Assembly: GCA_910583685.1 (NCBI GenBank) | Contig: CAJTXY010000022.1 | Location: forward strand, 1 to 20,255 | Direction: 5' to 3' | Length of the DNA stretch: 20,255 nt | Source: an uncultured Bacilli bacterium | GTDB lineage: Bacteria; Bacillota_I; Bacilli_A; RF39; UBA660 | In this document: positions 14,218-20,255 of the stretch, piece by piece | Position numbering within the stretch: the first letter of the stretch is position 1 | How the letters are laid out: the number at the start of each line of letters is the position of its first letter | Notes under the pieces: generated by a model | What the model was told of the DNA's origin: nothing | What the model saw: only the letters and a program-made list of their open reading frames with translations | Database searches by the model: none | Position numbers and translations under genes: made by a program

Positions 14218-14829
14218 CTATTTTTTACTTTTACTATCTGCTAAAAGATTCATTACTTTTGTTTTTACCTCTTTCAAGTTTTTACTATTTTGAATAGGTG
14301 TACCTGCATCAAGTAAAAATCCCACAAGTTCTAATGAGTTAAGGCCTTTGGTAGTTAAACTTTCTAAATTTTCTACACAAAAGTCTAAAATAGCCTCATC
14401 TTGCGGATTATCTCCCAATACTTCCATACTTGCTTCAGACTGCTTAGCAAGGAATAATTGTTCTTCAGAGATAGATAAAGTTTTAACGATGCTATTTCTA
14501 AAAGTTCGAAGTTCTAATGCTGTCATATGATCACCAAATGCTAAAAGGTATTCTTGATAACCAGATACTAGTTGAAAAATATTTTCCTCTTTCGCCATAA
14601 ATGACGCTTCATAGTAATCACCTAATAACTTTTCTATTTTCTTACATTCCTTATCTCTATTCATTAAGGAAGTATCATATTTTTTTGCTACATCTTGATT
14701 ATAAGTGGTTCTCTCTTTTGTGATTTGAAGATTCTCTTCCCGCCTTTTTCTTTTTAACATCTGTTCCTTATTTTCTTTAAGTTTTTTATTCTCTTTTATT
14801 CCAGTACGTTCATAATCATATAAAACCAT
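14218..14829 (-). CDS. Unrecognised soluble protein with charged, probably coiled-coil N-terminus
   Basis: A 203-residue protein that I do not recognise. Residues 10-70 are very rich in Lys, Glu and Arg (IKENKKLKENKEQMLKRKRR onward) and look helical. The middle (75-150) is a mixed helical region with EENIFQLVSGYQEYLLAFGDHM and ALELRTFRNSIVKTLSISEEQ. The end (160-203) is Leu-rich then basic (LLADSKSKK). It has no signal peptide or membrane helix. AAGGAG before ATG 14829 is a good ribosome site, and TATAAT on the minus strand (14857-14862) gives its own promoter. It follows pta but is separated from it by a strong terminator. A scaffold or RNA-binding role is possible but unsupported. Confidence 0.75.
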   Translation of the reverse strand: MVLYDYERTGIKENKKLKENKEQMLKRKRREENLQITKERTTYNQDVAKKYDTSLMNRDKECKKIEKLLGDYYEASFMAKEENIFQLVSGYQEYLLAFGDHMTALELRTFRNSIVKTLSISEEQLFLAKQSEASMEVLGDNPQDEAILDFCVENLESLTTKGLNSLELVGFLLDAGTPIQNSKNLKEVKTKVMNLLADSKSKK

Positions 14830-14856
14830 AATATGTCGCTCCTTTCATAGTTTTTT

Positions 14857-14885
14857 ATTATAATAAATAAGTAAAAAAAACACAA
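14857..14885 (-). promoter_or_regulatory. Promoter of the 203-residue gene
   Basis: On the minus strand TATAAT (14857-14862) with a weak -35 TTGTGT (14880-14885) 17 bases upstream. The -35 overlaps the T-run of the pta terminator. Confidence 0.45.
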
Positions 14886-14906
14886 GTAGTATGGTTATCT
14901 ACTTGT
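14873..14906 (-). terminator. Terminator of pta
   Basis: On the minus strand ACAAGTAG (14906-14899) pairs with CTACTTGT (14889-14882) around a 9-base loop, followed by G and eight T. The first arm includes the stop codon. Confidence 0.85.
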
Positions 14907-15909
14907 TCTTTTCAATTGCTTGAACAGCAGTAATGGCAATCGCACCAGCTATATCTTCTGCATTACAGCCTCTAGATAAATCGTTAATTGGTTTTAAAAG
15001 ACCTTGGGTAATAGGACCATAAGCTTTCGCTTTCGCAAGTCGTTCTGTAATCTTATAAGCAATATTTCCAGAGTCTAAATCAGGAAATACCAAGACATTC
15101 GCACGTCCTGCAACTGGACTATTTGGTGCTTTTTTTGCTGCTACTTCTGGAATAATAGCTGCATCTAGCTGTAGTTCGCCATCTACTTTTAATAAAGGGT
15201 AGTTCGCTTGAGCATATTTCACAGCATCACGTACTTTAATAATATCAGGATGATCTGGTGCCGATGCAAAAGTAGAATGAGAAAGCATCGCTACATATGG
15301 TTCACGTTTAATCAAAGAGCGAAAAGTCTCTGCCGAAGTATAAGCAATTTCTGCAAGTTGTTCACTAGTAGGATTTTGATTTAATCCTGCATCTGCATAA
15401 ATAAACAAACCATTCTCGCCATACCCACAATCAGGAACATCCATTAAAATAAAGGAAGATGCCACTTTAATAGTTTTATCCGTCTTAATTGTTTGAAGTG
15501 CTGCCCGAAGTAGGTCACTACTAGTATAAACAGCTCCAGCTACCATTCCATCTGCAATGCCAACTTTAACTAACATACATCCAAAATATAGGGGACTACC
15601 AGAAATAATTTGATGAGCTTCTTCTAATGTCATTCCTTTATGCTTTCGCGTTTCATAAAACTCACTTGCTAAAAGCTCAGTTTGTTCACTTGCCTTAGGA
15701 TCAATAATTCTAGCTTGATGAATATCTAAATTATTTTCACTTGCAATTTTGTTAATCCGTTGTTCTTCTCCAACCAAGATGATATTGGCATAAGATTCCC
15801 TTAGTGCAATATCAGCAGCCTTCAAAACACGTGCATCTTCTGTTTCTGCCAAAACAATTGTCTGTAATTTTTCACGAGCCCGTTCTTTAATACTTTCGAT
15901 AAAATTCAT
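14899..15909 (-). CDS. pta: Phosphate acetyltransferase
   Basis: A 336-residue cytoplasmic enzyme that interconverts acetyl-CoA plus phosphate and acetyl phosphate plus CoA, the step before acetate kinase makes ATP. Family sequence runs along the whole length: KERAREKLQTIVLAETED at the start, GMVAGAVYTSSDLLRAALQ, DAGLNQNPTSEQLAEIA in the middle, and FPDLDSGNIAYKI with AYGPITQGLLKPINDLSRGC near the end. Length is normal for the short Pta class without the N-terminal BioD-like domain of E. coli Pta. The start has GGAGGG just upstream. Acetate kinase is not in the window. It has its own promoter and terminator. Confidence 0.96.
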   Translation of the reverse strand: MNFIESIKERAREKLQTIVLAETEDARVLKAADIALRESYANIILVGEEQRINKIASENNLDIHQARIIDPKASEQTELLASEFYETRKHKGMTLEEAHQIISGSPLYFGCMLVKVGIADGMVAGAVYTSSDLLRAALQTIKTDKTIKVASSFILMDVPDCGYGENGLFIYADAGLNQNPTSEQLAEIAYTSAETFRSLIKREPYVAMLSHSTFASAPDHPDIIKVRDAVKYAQANYPLLKVDGELQLDAAIIPEVAAKKAPNSPVAGRANVLVFPDLDSGNIAYKITERLAKAKAYGPITQGLLKPINDLSRGCNAEDIAGAIAITAVQAIEKNK

Positions 15910-15930
15910 AAAATCCCTCCATTCTTACTT

Positions 15931-15959
15931 ATTCTATCAAACAAGATCAATTTTGCCAA
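15931..15959 (-). promoter_or_regulatory. Promoter of pta
   Basis: On the minus strand TTGGCA (15954-15959), a 17-base spacer ending in TGA, and TAGAAT (15931-15936). Confidence 0.75.
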
Positions 15960-16042
15960 TGAATATAGTAAATTAAATAAATCTGTTTATTACATAAAAA
16001 AGAAAGTCGAACAAATAAAAGGATGAAAAATAGAAAAATAAA

Positions 16043-16073
16043 AAGTAGTAAAAGTATGTATCATAAACTACTT
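16043..16073 (-). repeat. Two-tier inverted repeat between pta and the toxin-antitoxin locus
   Basis: AAGTAGT (16043-16049) and ACTACTT (16067-16073) enclose a second stem, TATG/CATA. Read on the minus strand the outer stem is followed by TTTTATTTTTC, like a terminator, but no minus-strand gene ends here. The rest of 15960-16108 is AT-rich with no gene I can support. Confidence 0.5.
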
Positions 16074-16108
16074 CGTTCCTTAAATAAAGATATTATATAT
16101 TTGATATA

Positions 16109-16137
16109 TTGACAATATGTAGTAATAATGATAAAAT
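16109..16137 (+). promoter_or_regulatory. Promoter of the toxin-antitoxin locus
   Basis: TTGACA (16109-16114), a 17-base spacer ending in TGA, and TAAAAT (16132-16137): a strong promoter. Confidence 0.8.
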
Positions 16138-16162
16138 ACATTTAGAAAAGGAGATGGTGATA

Positions 16163-16453
16163 ATGTCTAATCTAACAACAGCAATTAATGTCAATGTAGA
16201 TGCTAAGACAAAAGAAGAAGCAACAACTATCTTGAAAGGTTTAGGACTAAATATGAGTACAGCTATTAATATGTTTTTAACACAAATTGTAAAAAGAGAC
16301 GGAATACCCTTCAAAATAGAGAATCCGCATCCTTCTAAAGAAATGATAAGAGCATTAAAACAAGCAGAGGATATTATAGAAGGCAAAGTAAATGAGAAAG
16401 GATATAATAGTGCCGAAGAAATGCTAGAGGATATATTAAATGACAGAAACTAA
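16163..16453 (+). CDS. dinJ: DinJ/RelB-family antitoxin
   Basis: A 96-residue ribbon-helix-helix antitoxin. Residues 1-45 carry the DNA-binding part (TTAINVNVDAKTKEEATTIL, LGLNMSTAINMFLTQIV) and the C-terminal half (PFKIENPHPSKEMIRALKQA and an acidic tail) is the toxin-binding region. The start at 16163 is set by AGGAG a few bases upstream; the longer frame begins inside the -35 box. The toxin ATG lies 14 bases inside this gene. Antitoxins of this type repress their own promoter, but I see no clear operator dyad. With the toxin frame broken, it may now act alone. Confidence 0.92.
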   Translation: MSNLTTAINVNVDAKTKEEATTILKGLGLNMSTAINMFLTQIVKRDGIPFKIENPHPSKEMIRALKQAEDIIEGKVNEKGYNSAEEMLEDILNDRN

Positions 16454-16741
16454 AACAAAAACAAAATACCAAATTAAAACAACAACGGAATTTAAAAAAG
16501 ACTAAAAAGAATGTCTAAAAGGGGAAAAGATTTAAGTAAGCTAGTATTAGTAGTAAATAAATTAGCACAAGAAGAAATTTTAGAAGACAGGTATAAAAAT
16601 CATCGCTTAATAAATGATAAATACTATACAGATTGTTACGAGTGCCACATAGAACCAGACTGGCTACTTATATATAGATTACATAAAGATGAATTATATC
16701 TAGTACTAATTGAAACGGGAACACATAGTGATTTATTCTGA
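16440..16741 (+). pseudogene. yafQ: YafQ/RelE-family toxin with a one-base frameshift
   Basis: The toxin frame starts at ATG 16440 inside the antitoxin gene and reads MTETKTKTKYQIKTTTEFKKD before TAA 16503-16505. Moving back one base from there, the sequence continues KRMSKRGKDLSKLVLVVNKL to TGA 16739-16741. A single missing base in what was probably a TAT codon (GAC-TA-AAA-AGA-ATG) accounts for the break. The catalytic half is intact: the histidines of KNHRL and CHIEPDWLL, the Asp-Trp pair, and the final THSDLF match the residues known to matter in E. coli YafQ, a ribosome-dependent mRNA endonuclease. ATG 16511 could start the second half but has no ribosome site. A run of six A at 16494-16499 just before the break could let slippage restore the frame; a sequencing error is also possible. 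Confidence 0.85.
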
Positions 16742-16766
16742 AAGGTTATGAAAAATAGCCTTTTTT
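16741..16766 (+). terminator. Terminator of the toxin-antitoxin locus
   Basis: AAAGGTTAT (16741-16749) and ATAGCCTTT (16755-16763) pair with one G-T wobble around GAAAA, followed by T to 16766. Confidence 0.75.
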
Positions 16767-16871
16767 AATTGCCTAAATAAAAAGGGAGAGGAAGTAATTT
16801 GTCAAAAAAAAGCATTTAAAAATTGAGAGAAAAGAGTTTGTCCTTCATAGATTAGAGTAGGAGGATAAGGA

Positions 16872-19478
16872 ATGAAAAATAAAAACATAGTAGGACTTAC
16901 AGAAAAAGAAGTAGAAGAAAATCGTACAAAATATGGGGCCAATACCATTACTACCAAAAAACAAGATAGCTTTCTAAAACTGCTACTCGAGTCCCTAGGG
17001 GACCCCATTATAAAAATTTTATTAGTAGCACTAGGAATTAAAGTAATCTTTTTAATAAAGGACTTTGATTGGTTTGAAACAATAGGAATCGTAATTGCCA
17101 TCTTTGTCGCCTCTTTAATCTCTTCTATCTCGGAGTATGGAAGTGAAAAGGCATTCGCAAGACTGCAAGAAGAGTCACTGAAACTAAAGTGCCGTGTCAA
17201 AAGAAATGGCAAAAAAGAGGAAATAAAAATAGAAGAAGTTGTAGTAGGAGACATCGTATTTTTAGAGTCAGGGGACAAAATTCCTGCAGATGGAAAAATT
17301 ATAGAAGGAGAAATTACAGTAGATGAATCGTCTCTTAATGGAGAAGCAAGAGAGATGAGAAAGCCGATTGGTGCAGAAGTATATAGAGGAACAGTAGTCT
17401 ACTCGAGTGAAGCTTTAATGGAAGTAGTAACAGTAGGGGACAAAACAATGTTTGGACGTCTTGCCGAAGAGATTCAAGAACGCCAACCAGAAAGTCCTTT
17501 GAAAATCCGCTTGCGAGGTCTTGCAAAAATAATCAGTCGTATTGGTTATGTTGGAGCCTTTTTAGTCTCTATTTCCTATCTCTTTTCCGTAATTGTAATT
17601 AGTAACAACTTTGAAATGGCAAAGATTATCGCTTTCTTACAAAACTTTCCCTTATTAAGTTCTCATATTCTCTATGCGATGACTTTAAGCGTAACCATTA
17701 TAGTAGTTGCAGTACCAGAAGGGCTTCCTATGATGATTACACTTGTTCTATCTTCCAATATGAAAAGAATGTTAAAAAGTAATGTTTTAGTAAGAAAATT
17801 AACAGGAATTGAGACAGCAGGAAGCTTAAATATTTTGTTTACAGATAAAACAGGAACACTAACAAAAGGAAAGTTAGAAGTAGTGACCCTTTTAAGTGGA
17901 AGCGGAAAGAAATATTCGACAGAGCAAGAGATAATGCGAGATGAAAATTTTTACAAAATAGCAAAGGAATCTATGGTATTAAATAATGCCAGTAGTTTTA
18001 CTCAAGATAGAACAAAAACAATAGGAGGAAATATCACAGACCGAGCGATTTTAGAATTTGCTTCTCTCCCGCTAAAAGAAGAGTATAAAAAAATACAGAC
18101 CATTCCCTTTGATAGTAAAAATAAGTATTCTCTAACAACCATTGATAATCATGGACGGAAAACATTAATTAAAGGAGCACCTGAAATTATTTTAAAAAAA
18201 TGTAATAGTTACTATGATGTTTTAGGGCAGAAGAAATATGTTTTTCCAAGAGAAAAGATAGAGCAAGAAATTGATAAAATGACAGAAAAAGGAATTCGGG
18301 CTATTGCCTTAGCAACTATGGTTCCATCCACAACTACCACCCTGAGAAATTTAACTTTAGTAGGCGTTCTTTTTATCAAAGATGAGGTAAGACGCGATGC
18401 CATCCAAGGAGTAAAAGAAGTCCAGAATGCCCATATTCAAACGGTAATGATTACGGGTGATAACAAAAAAACTGCAGTTTCTATTGGAAAAGAAGTGGGA
18501 CTTTTAACCAAAGAGACAGATATTGTCTTAACCTCAAAAGAGTTAGAGGCAATGAATGATGAAGAAGTAAAAAAAATACTTCCTAATTTAAAAGTAGTAG
18601 CAAGATCCCTTCCCCAAGATAAAAGTCGTTTAATTAAAGTTTCACAGGAAGCAGGTCTTGTAGTAGGAATGACAGGGGATGGTGTCAATGATGCTCCCGC
18701 TTTAAAAAAAGCAGATGTAGGTTTTGCAATGGGAAGTGGTACAGAAGTCTCTAAGGAAGCAAGTGACATTGTAATACTGGATGATAATTTTGCTTCTATT
18801 TCTCAAGCTATTTTATTTGGACGTACTATTTTTAAAAGTATTCGTAAGTTTATCATTTTACAATTAACAATTAATATGTGTGCCATAAGTCTTTCTATTA
18901 TTGGACCCTTTATAAGAATCGATACTCCAGTAACTGTGATTCAAATGCTATGGATTAATATGGTAATGGATACACTAGCAGGTCTTGCCTTTGCTTATGA
19001 GCCACCATTGAAAGAATATATGAACGAATACCCAAAGAAAAAAGAAGAGGCTATTATGAATCGTTATATGTTTAACCAGATTTTTATAACAGGTTGTTAT
19101 TCAGCACTTCTTTGTCTAATTTTTCTAAAACTACCATTTCTTCATACTTTTTTTAGAAAGGATATTCATGAGGCTTATTTAATGACTGCTTTCTTTGGAT
19201 TATTCATTTTTATAGATATTTTTAATGCTTTTAATGCCAGAACACACAGATTAAATTTATTTGCCCATCTAAAAGAAAACAAAGTATTTATCATCATTAT
19301 GTTATTTATTGTAATTGTCCAAGTTTTACTGATTTATTATGGAGGAAGTATGTTTAGAACTGCAGGCCTAACAGCAAAAGAATTTATGGTAATGATACTA
19401 CTAGCATCTACTGTCATTCCAATAGATTGGCTTCGTAAATTTGTATTACGCAAAAGGGGAGTAATAGGTGGGGTATAA
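16872..19478 (+). CDS. Ca2+-transporting P-type ATPase (P2A/P2B, LMCA1/PMR1-like)
   Basis: An 868-residue membrane pump that expels Ca2+ at the cost of ATP. Visible in order: N-terminal cation-ATPase region (VGLTEKEVEENRTKYGANTI), paired helices (about 45-85), actuator domain, PEGLP (282-286, with the site-II Glu283) in helix 4, phosphorylation motif DKTGTLT (Asp325), nucleotide-binding KGAPE (434-438), hinge GDGVNDAP (602-609), Asn668 in helix 5, and NMVMD (Asn696, Asp700) in helix 6. The Glu, Asn and Asp set matches calcium site II of SERCA, as in single-site bacterial pumps. The actuator motif reads LNGEA (155-159), Asn replacing the usual Thr of TGE while the catalytic Glu stays. AGGAGG precedes ATG 16872. 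The gene stands alone between terminators. Confidence 0.93.
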   Translation: MKNKNIVGLTEKEVEENRTKYGANTITTKKQDSFLKLLLESLGDPIIKILLVALGIKVIFLIKDFDWFETIGIVIAIFVASLISSISEYGSEKAFARLQEESLKLKCRVKRNGKKEEIKIEEVVVGDIVFLESGDKIPADGKIIEGEITVDESSLNGEAREMRKPIGAEVYRGTVVYSSEALMEVVTVGDKTMFGRLAEEIQERQPESPLKIRLRGLAKIISRIGYVGAFLVSISYLFSVIVISNNFEMAKIIAFLQNFPLLSSHILYAMTLSVTIIVVAVPEGLPMMITLVLSSNMKRMLKSNVLVRKLTGIETAGSLNILFTDKTGTLTKGKLEVVTLLSGSGKKYSTEQEIMRDENFYKIAKESMVLNNASSFTQDRTKTIGGNITDRAILEFASLPLKEEYKKIQTIPFDSKNKYSLTTIDNHGRKTLIKGAPEIILKKCNSYYDVLGQKKYVFPREKIEQEIDKMTEKGIRAIALATMVPSTTTTLRNLTLVGVLFIKDEVRRDAIQGVKEVQNAHIQTVMITGDNKKTAVSIGKEVGLLTKETDIVLTSKELEAMNDEEVKKILPNLKVVARSLPQDKSRLIKVSQEAGLVVGMTGDGVNDAPALKKADVGFAMGSGTEVSKEASDIVILDDNFASISQAILFGRTIFKSIRKFIILQLTINMCAISLSIIGPFIRIDTPVTVIQMLWINMVMDTLAGLAFAYEPPLKEYMNEYPKKKEEAIMNRYMFNQIFITGCYSALLCLIFLKLPFLHTFFRKDIHEAYLMTAFFGLFIFIDIFNAFNARTHRLNLFAHLKENKVFIIIMLFIVIVQVLLIYYGGSMFRTAGLTAKEFMVMILLASTVIPIDWLRKFVLRKRGVIGGV

Positions 19479-19506
19479 AAAAACTTTGGGTATTCCAAAG
19501 TTTTTT
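19478..19506. terminator. Bidirectional terminator between the Ca2+ ATPase and cwlJ
   Basis: AAAAAACTTTGG (19478-19489) and CCAAAGTTTTTT (19495-19506) form a perfect 12-bp stem around GTATT. A- and T-runs on both sides let it work on either strand. It overlaps the stop codons of both genes. Confidence 0.9.
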
Positions 19507-19933
19507 AGTGTAAGGGCTCACAAATTCCTGGATAAGGTTCATAAAAACAATGATTTTTATACCTACCAGCAAGTCGTTGATCATACCAAAGTGGGATACA
19601 AGCAGCATTTCCACTAGGGGAATAGAACCATAAAGAGTTGGTTGCAGGATGATAGTATTCTCCCTTTAAAACACGCTCAGCAAGTTGTTTTTCTTTTGTC
19701 GTGGCACTACTGAAGAAAAGAGGACTATTAATCCCTGCAAATCCACCAGGATTTTGATAAACCATATCATTAATGGTTCTAATATTTTTAAAGTCAAGAC
19801 AATCAGTTAGAACACGATTAACGCCAACATTGCCAACCATTAGCATCCCATAGTCTCCTTCACCAATTGCCTCTGCTCGCATAAGTCTTGCAAGTAAGTC
19901 TAGATCTTTAGAAGTATACTGTATAACAGCCAT
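19505..19933 (-). CDS. cwlJ: Cell wall hydrolase of the SleB/CwlJ family
   Basis: A 142-residue protein that matches CwlJ from end to end, starting with MAVIQYTSKDLDLLARLMRAEA and ending with RYKNHCFYEPYPGICE. CwlJ is a spore-cortex lytic enzyme that acts on muramic-delta-lactam peptidoglycan in germination. The likely catalytic acid is Glu21 in RAEA. Like CwlJ, it has no signal peptide and no separate peptidoglycan-binding domain, unlike SleB. Bacillus CwlJ is of the same length. ATG 19933 has AGGTG a few bases upstream. A TATAAT on the minus strand (19945-19950) is too close to the start to be its promoter. GerQ, its usual partner, is not in the window. This argues that the organism, or a recent ancestor, forms spores. 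Confidence 0.9.
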   Translation of the reverse strand: MAVIQYTSKDLDLLARLMRAEAIGEGDYGMLMVGNVGVNRVLTDCLDFKNIRTINDMVYQNPGGFAGINSPLFFSSATTKEKQLAERVLKGEYYHPATNSLWFYSPSGNAACIPLWYDQRLAGRYKNHCFYEPYPGICEPLH

Positions 19934-19998
19934 TTATATCACCTATTATAAAATATGTATTTCATATAAATTGATGATAGTAAAAGAAAAAGAAATGA

Positions 19999-20027
19999 TT
20001 GAATTCATAAAATGAATATGATATAAT
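19999..20027 (+). promoter_or_regulatory. Promoter of tRNA-Trp
   Basis: TTGAAT (19999-20004), a 17-base spacer ending in TGA, and TATAAT (20022-20027). Confidence 0.8.
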
Positions 20028-20045
20028 ATCGTTGTTACCGCTAAT

Positions 20046-20119
20046 AGGGGATTAGTTAAATGGTATAATAATGGTCTCCAAAACCACTGTTGGGAGTTCG
20101 ATTCTCTCATCCCCTGCCA
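20046..20119 (+). tRNA. tRNA-Trp (anticodon CCA)
   Basis: A 74-base cloverleaf. The acceptor arms AGGGGAT and ATCCCCT pair fully, with G as discriminator and an encoded CCA end (20117-20119). The D-stem is GTTA/TAAT. The anticodon loop CTCCAAA gives anticodon CCA; the stem ATGGT/ACCAC has one A-C mismatch at its outer end. The T-arm is GGGAG-TTCGATT-CTCTC. With TGA used as a stop in nearby genes, this fits the standard bacterial code. Confidence 0.95.
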
Positions 20120-20129
20120 TCTAAAAAAT

Positions 20130-20162
20130 AAGGAAGTAGTTATTATGACTCCTTCTTTTTAT
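20130..20162 (+). terminator. Terminator after tRNA-Trp
   Basis: AAGGAAGT (20130-20137) pairs with ACTCCTT (20148-20154) with one bulged A, followed by CTTTTTATT. Confidence 0.6.
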
Positions 20163-20205
20163 TAAATACAGTGTAAACAAAAAGAGATAGGTAATACTAT
20201 TAAAA

Positions 20206-20255
20206 TGTAACCTATAAAGTGGACTTTCAAAAAAAGTGAGGTCAACTTTATGGGT
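20206..20255 (+). mobile_element. Possible left end of an insertion sequence, cut by the window edge
   Basis: TGTAACCTATAAAGTGGAC (from 20206) begins with TG, as IS3-type ends do. CCTATAAAGTGGAC (20211-20224) and GTCAACTTTATGGG (20241-20254) are an inverted repeat with two mismatches. GAGG (20238-20241) precedes ATG GGT at 20250, which could start a transposase gene; only two codons are in view. Both the start codon and part of its ribosome site lie in or next to the right arm, so the hairpin might limit translation. The evidence is thin and the partner end is outside the window. Confidence 0.35.

Noticed and set aside
16023..16112. 29-codon plus-strand frame upstream of the antitoxin
   Set aside because: GG touches the ATG so the ribosome site is badly spaced, the sequence is low-complexity Lys/Ser/Ile, and it runs into the antitoxin promoter.
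16093..16386. Minus-strand frame opposite the antitoxin
   Set aside because: The plus strand has a strong promoter, ribosome site and ribbon-helix-helix domain; the antisense frame has none of these.
16511..16741. The 76-codon toxin half as an intact small toxin gene
   Set aside because: Its start has no ribosome site, and the missing N-terminal toxin part is present just upstream in another frame.
18437..18769. Minus-strand 110-codon frame inside the Ca2+ ATPase
   Set aside because: It is antisense to conserved ATPase motifs, with no ribosome site or recognisable domain. The same holds for 16802-17278 and 17335-17526.
19945..19950. TATAAT upstream of cwlJ as a vegetative promoter
   Set aside because: It abuts the ribosome site, so a transcript starting from it would lack that site. 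I looked for a sporulation sigma-factor promoter and found no convincing match.
20046..20119. Mycoplasma-type code (TGA read as Trp)
   Set aside because: The tRNA-Trp has anticodon CCA, and TGA ends several genes, including in tight ATGA overlaps.

Overview
The window is AT-rich DNA from a low-GC Gram-positive bacterium (Bacillota), probably a gut-type Bacilli lineage. The evidence is strong AGGAGG-type ribosome sites, dense short operons, U-tract terminators, a Bce-type peptide-resistance module, a CadC/CadA-type metal operon, a CwlJ-like spore-cortex hydrolase and a tRNA-Trp with a CCA anticodon. TGA acts as a stop (for example at the end of the metal ATPase, inside an ATGA overlap), so this is not a mycoplasma code. 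The species cannot be named from the sequence alone.

Left edge (1 to about 2040): visibly more AT-rich, accessory DNA. It holds the last 37 codons of a gene that may be a serine recombinase, then a two-gene unit: an ABC/SMC-type ATPase and a small protein with a TOPRIM-like start. This pair resembles split ATPase plus TOPRIM defence systems (AbiL, PARIS) but I cannot assign it to a named family. It ends against the 3' two thirds of a LysM-containing N-acetylmuramoyl-L-alanine amidase. The amidase is cut immediately after the expected position of a zinc-binding His, with an in-frame stop directly upstream. The simplest reading is a mobile element inserted into the amidase gene, with its right end in this window.

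Core region (3.3 to 9.5 kb): a Cof-type HAD phosphatase; a GntR-regulated ABC transporter operon with a 22-bp operator over its start site; a metal-resistance operon (ArsR/CadC repressor, Zn/Cd/Pb-type P-ATPase, Ogt DNA repair) joined by two ATGA overlaps and driven by a near-consensus promoter with an embedded dyad; and a divergent pair of an XRE regulator and a small two-helix membrane protein.

Peptide-resistance region (9.5 to 14.1 kb): BceB-like permease, BceA-like ATPase, BceS-like kinase and BceR-like regulator, all on the minus strand. Two exact TTACA-N4-TGTAA boxes, one before bceRS and one before bceAB, sit at nearly equal distances from extended -10 elements, so both transcripts are probably activated by BceR.

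Right part (14.2 to 20.3 kb): an unrecognised coiled-coil protein; phosphotransacetylase; a DinJ/YafQ-type toxin-antitoxin locus whose toxin is broken by a one-base frameshift although its catalytic half is intact; a Ca2+-type P-ATPase; the CwlJ-like hydrolase; tRNA-Trp; and at the very end a terminal repeat plus start codon that may be the left end of an insertion sequence.
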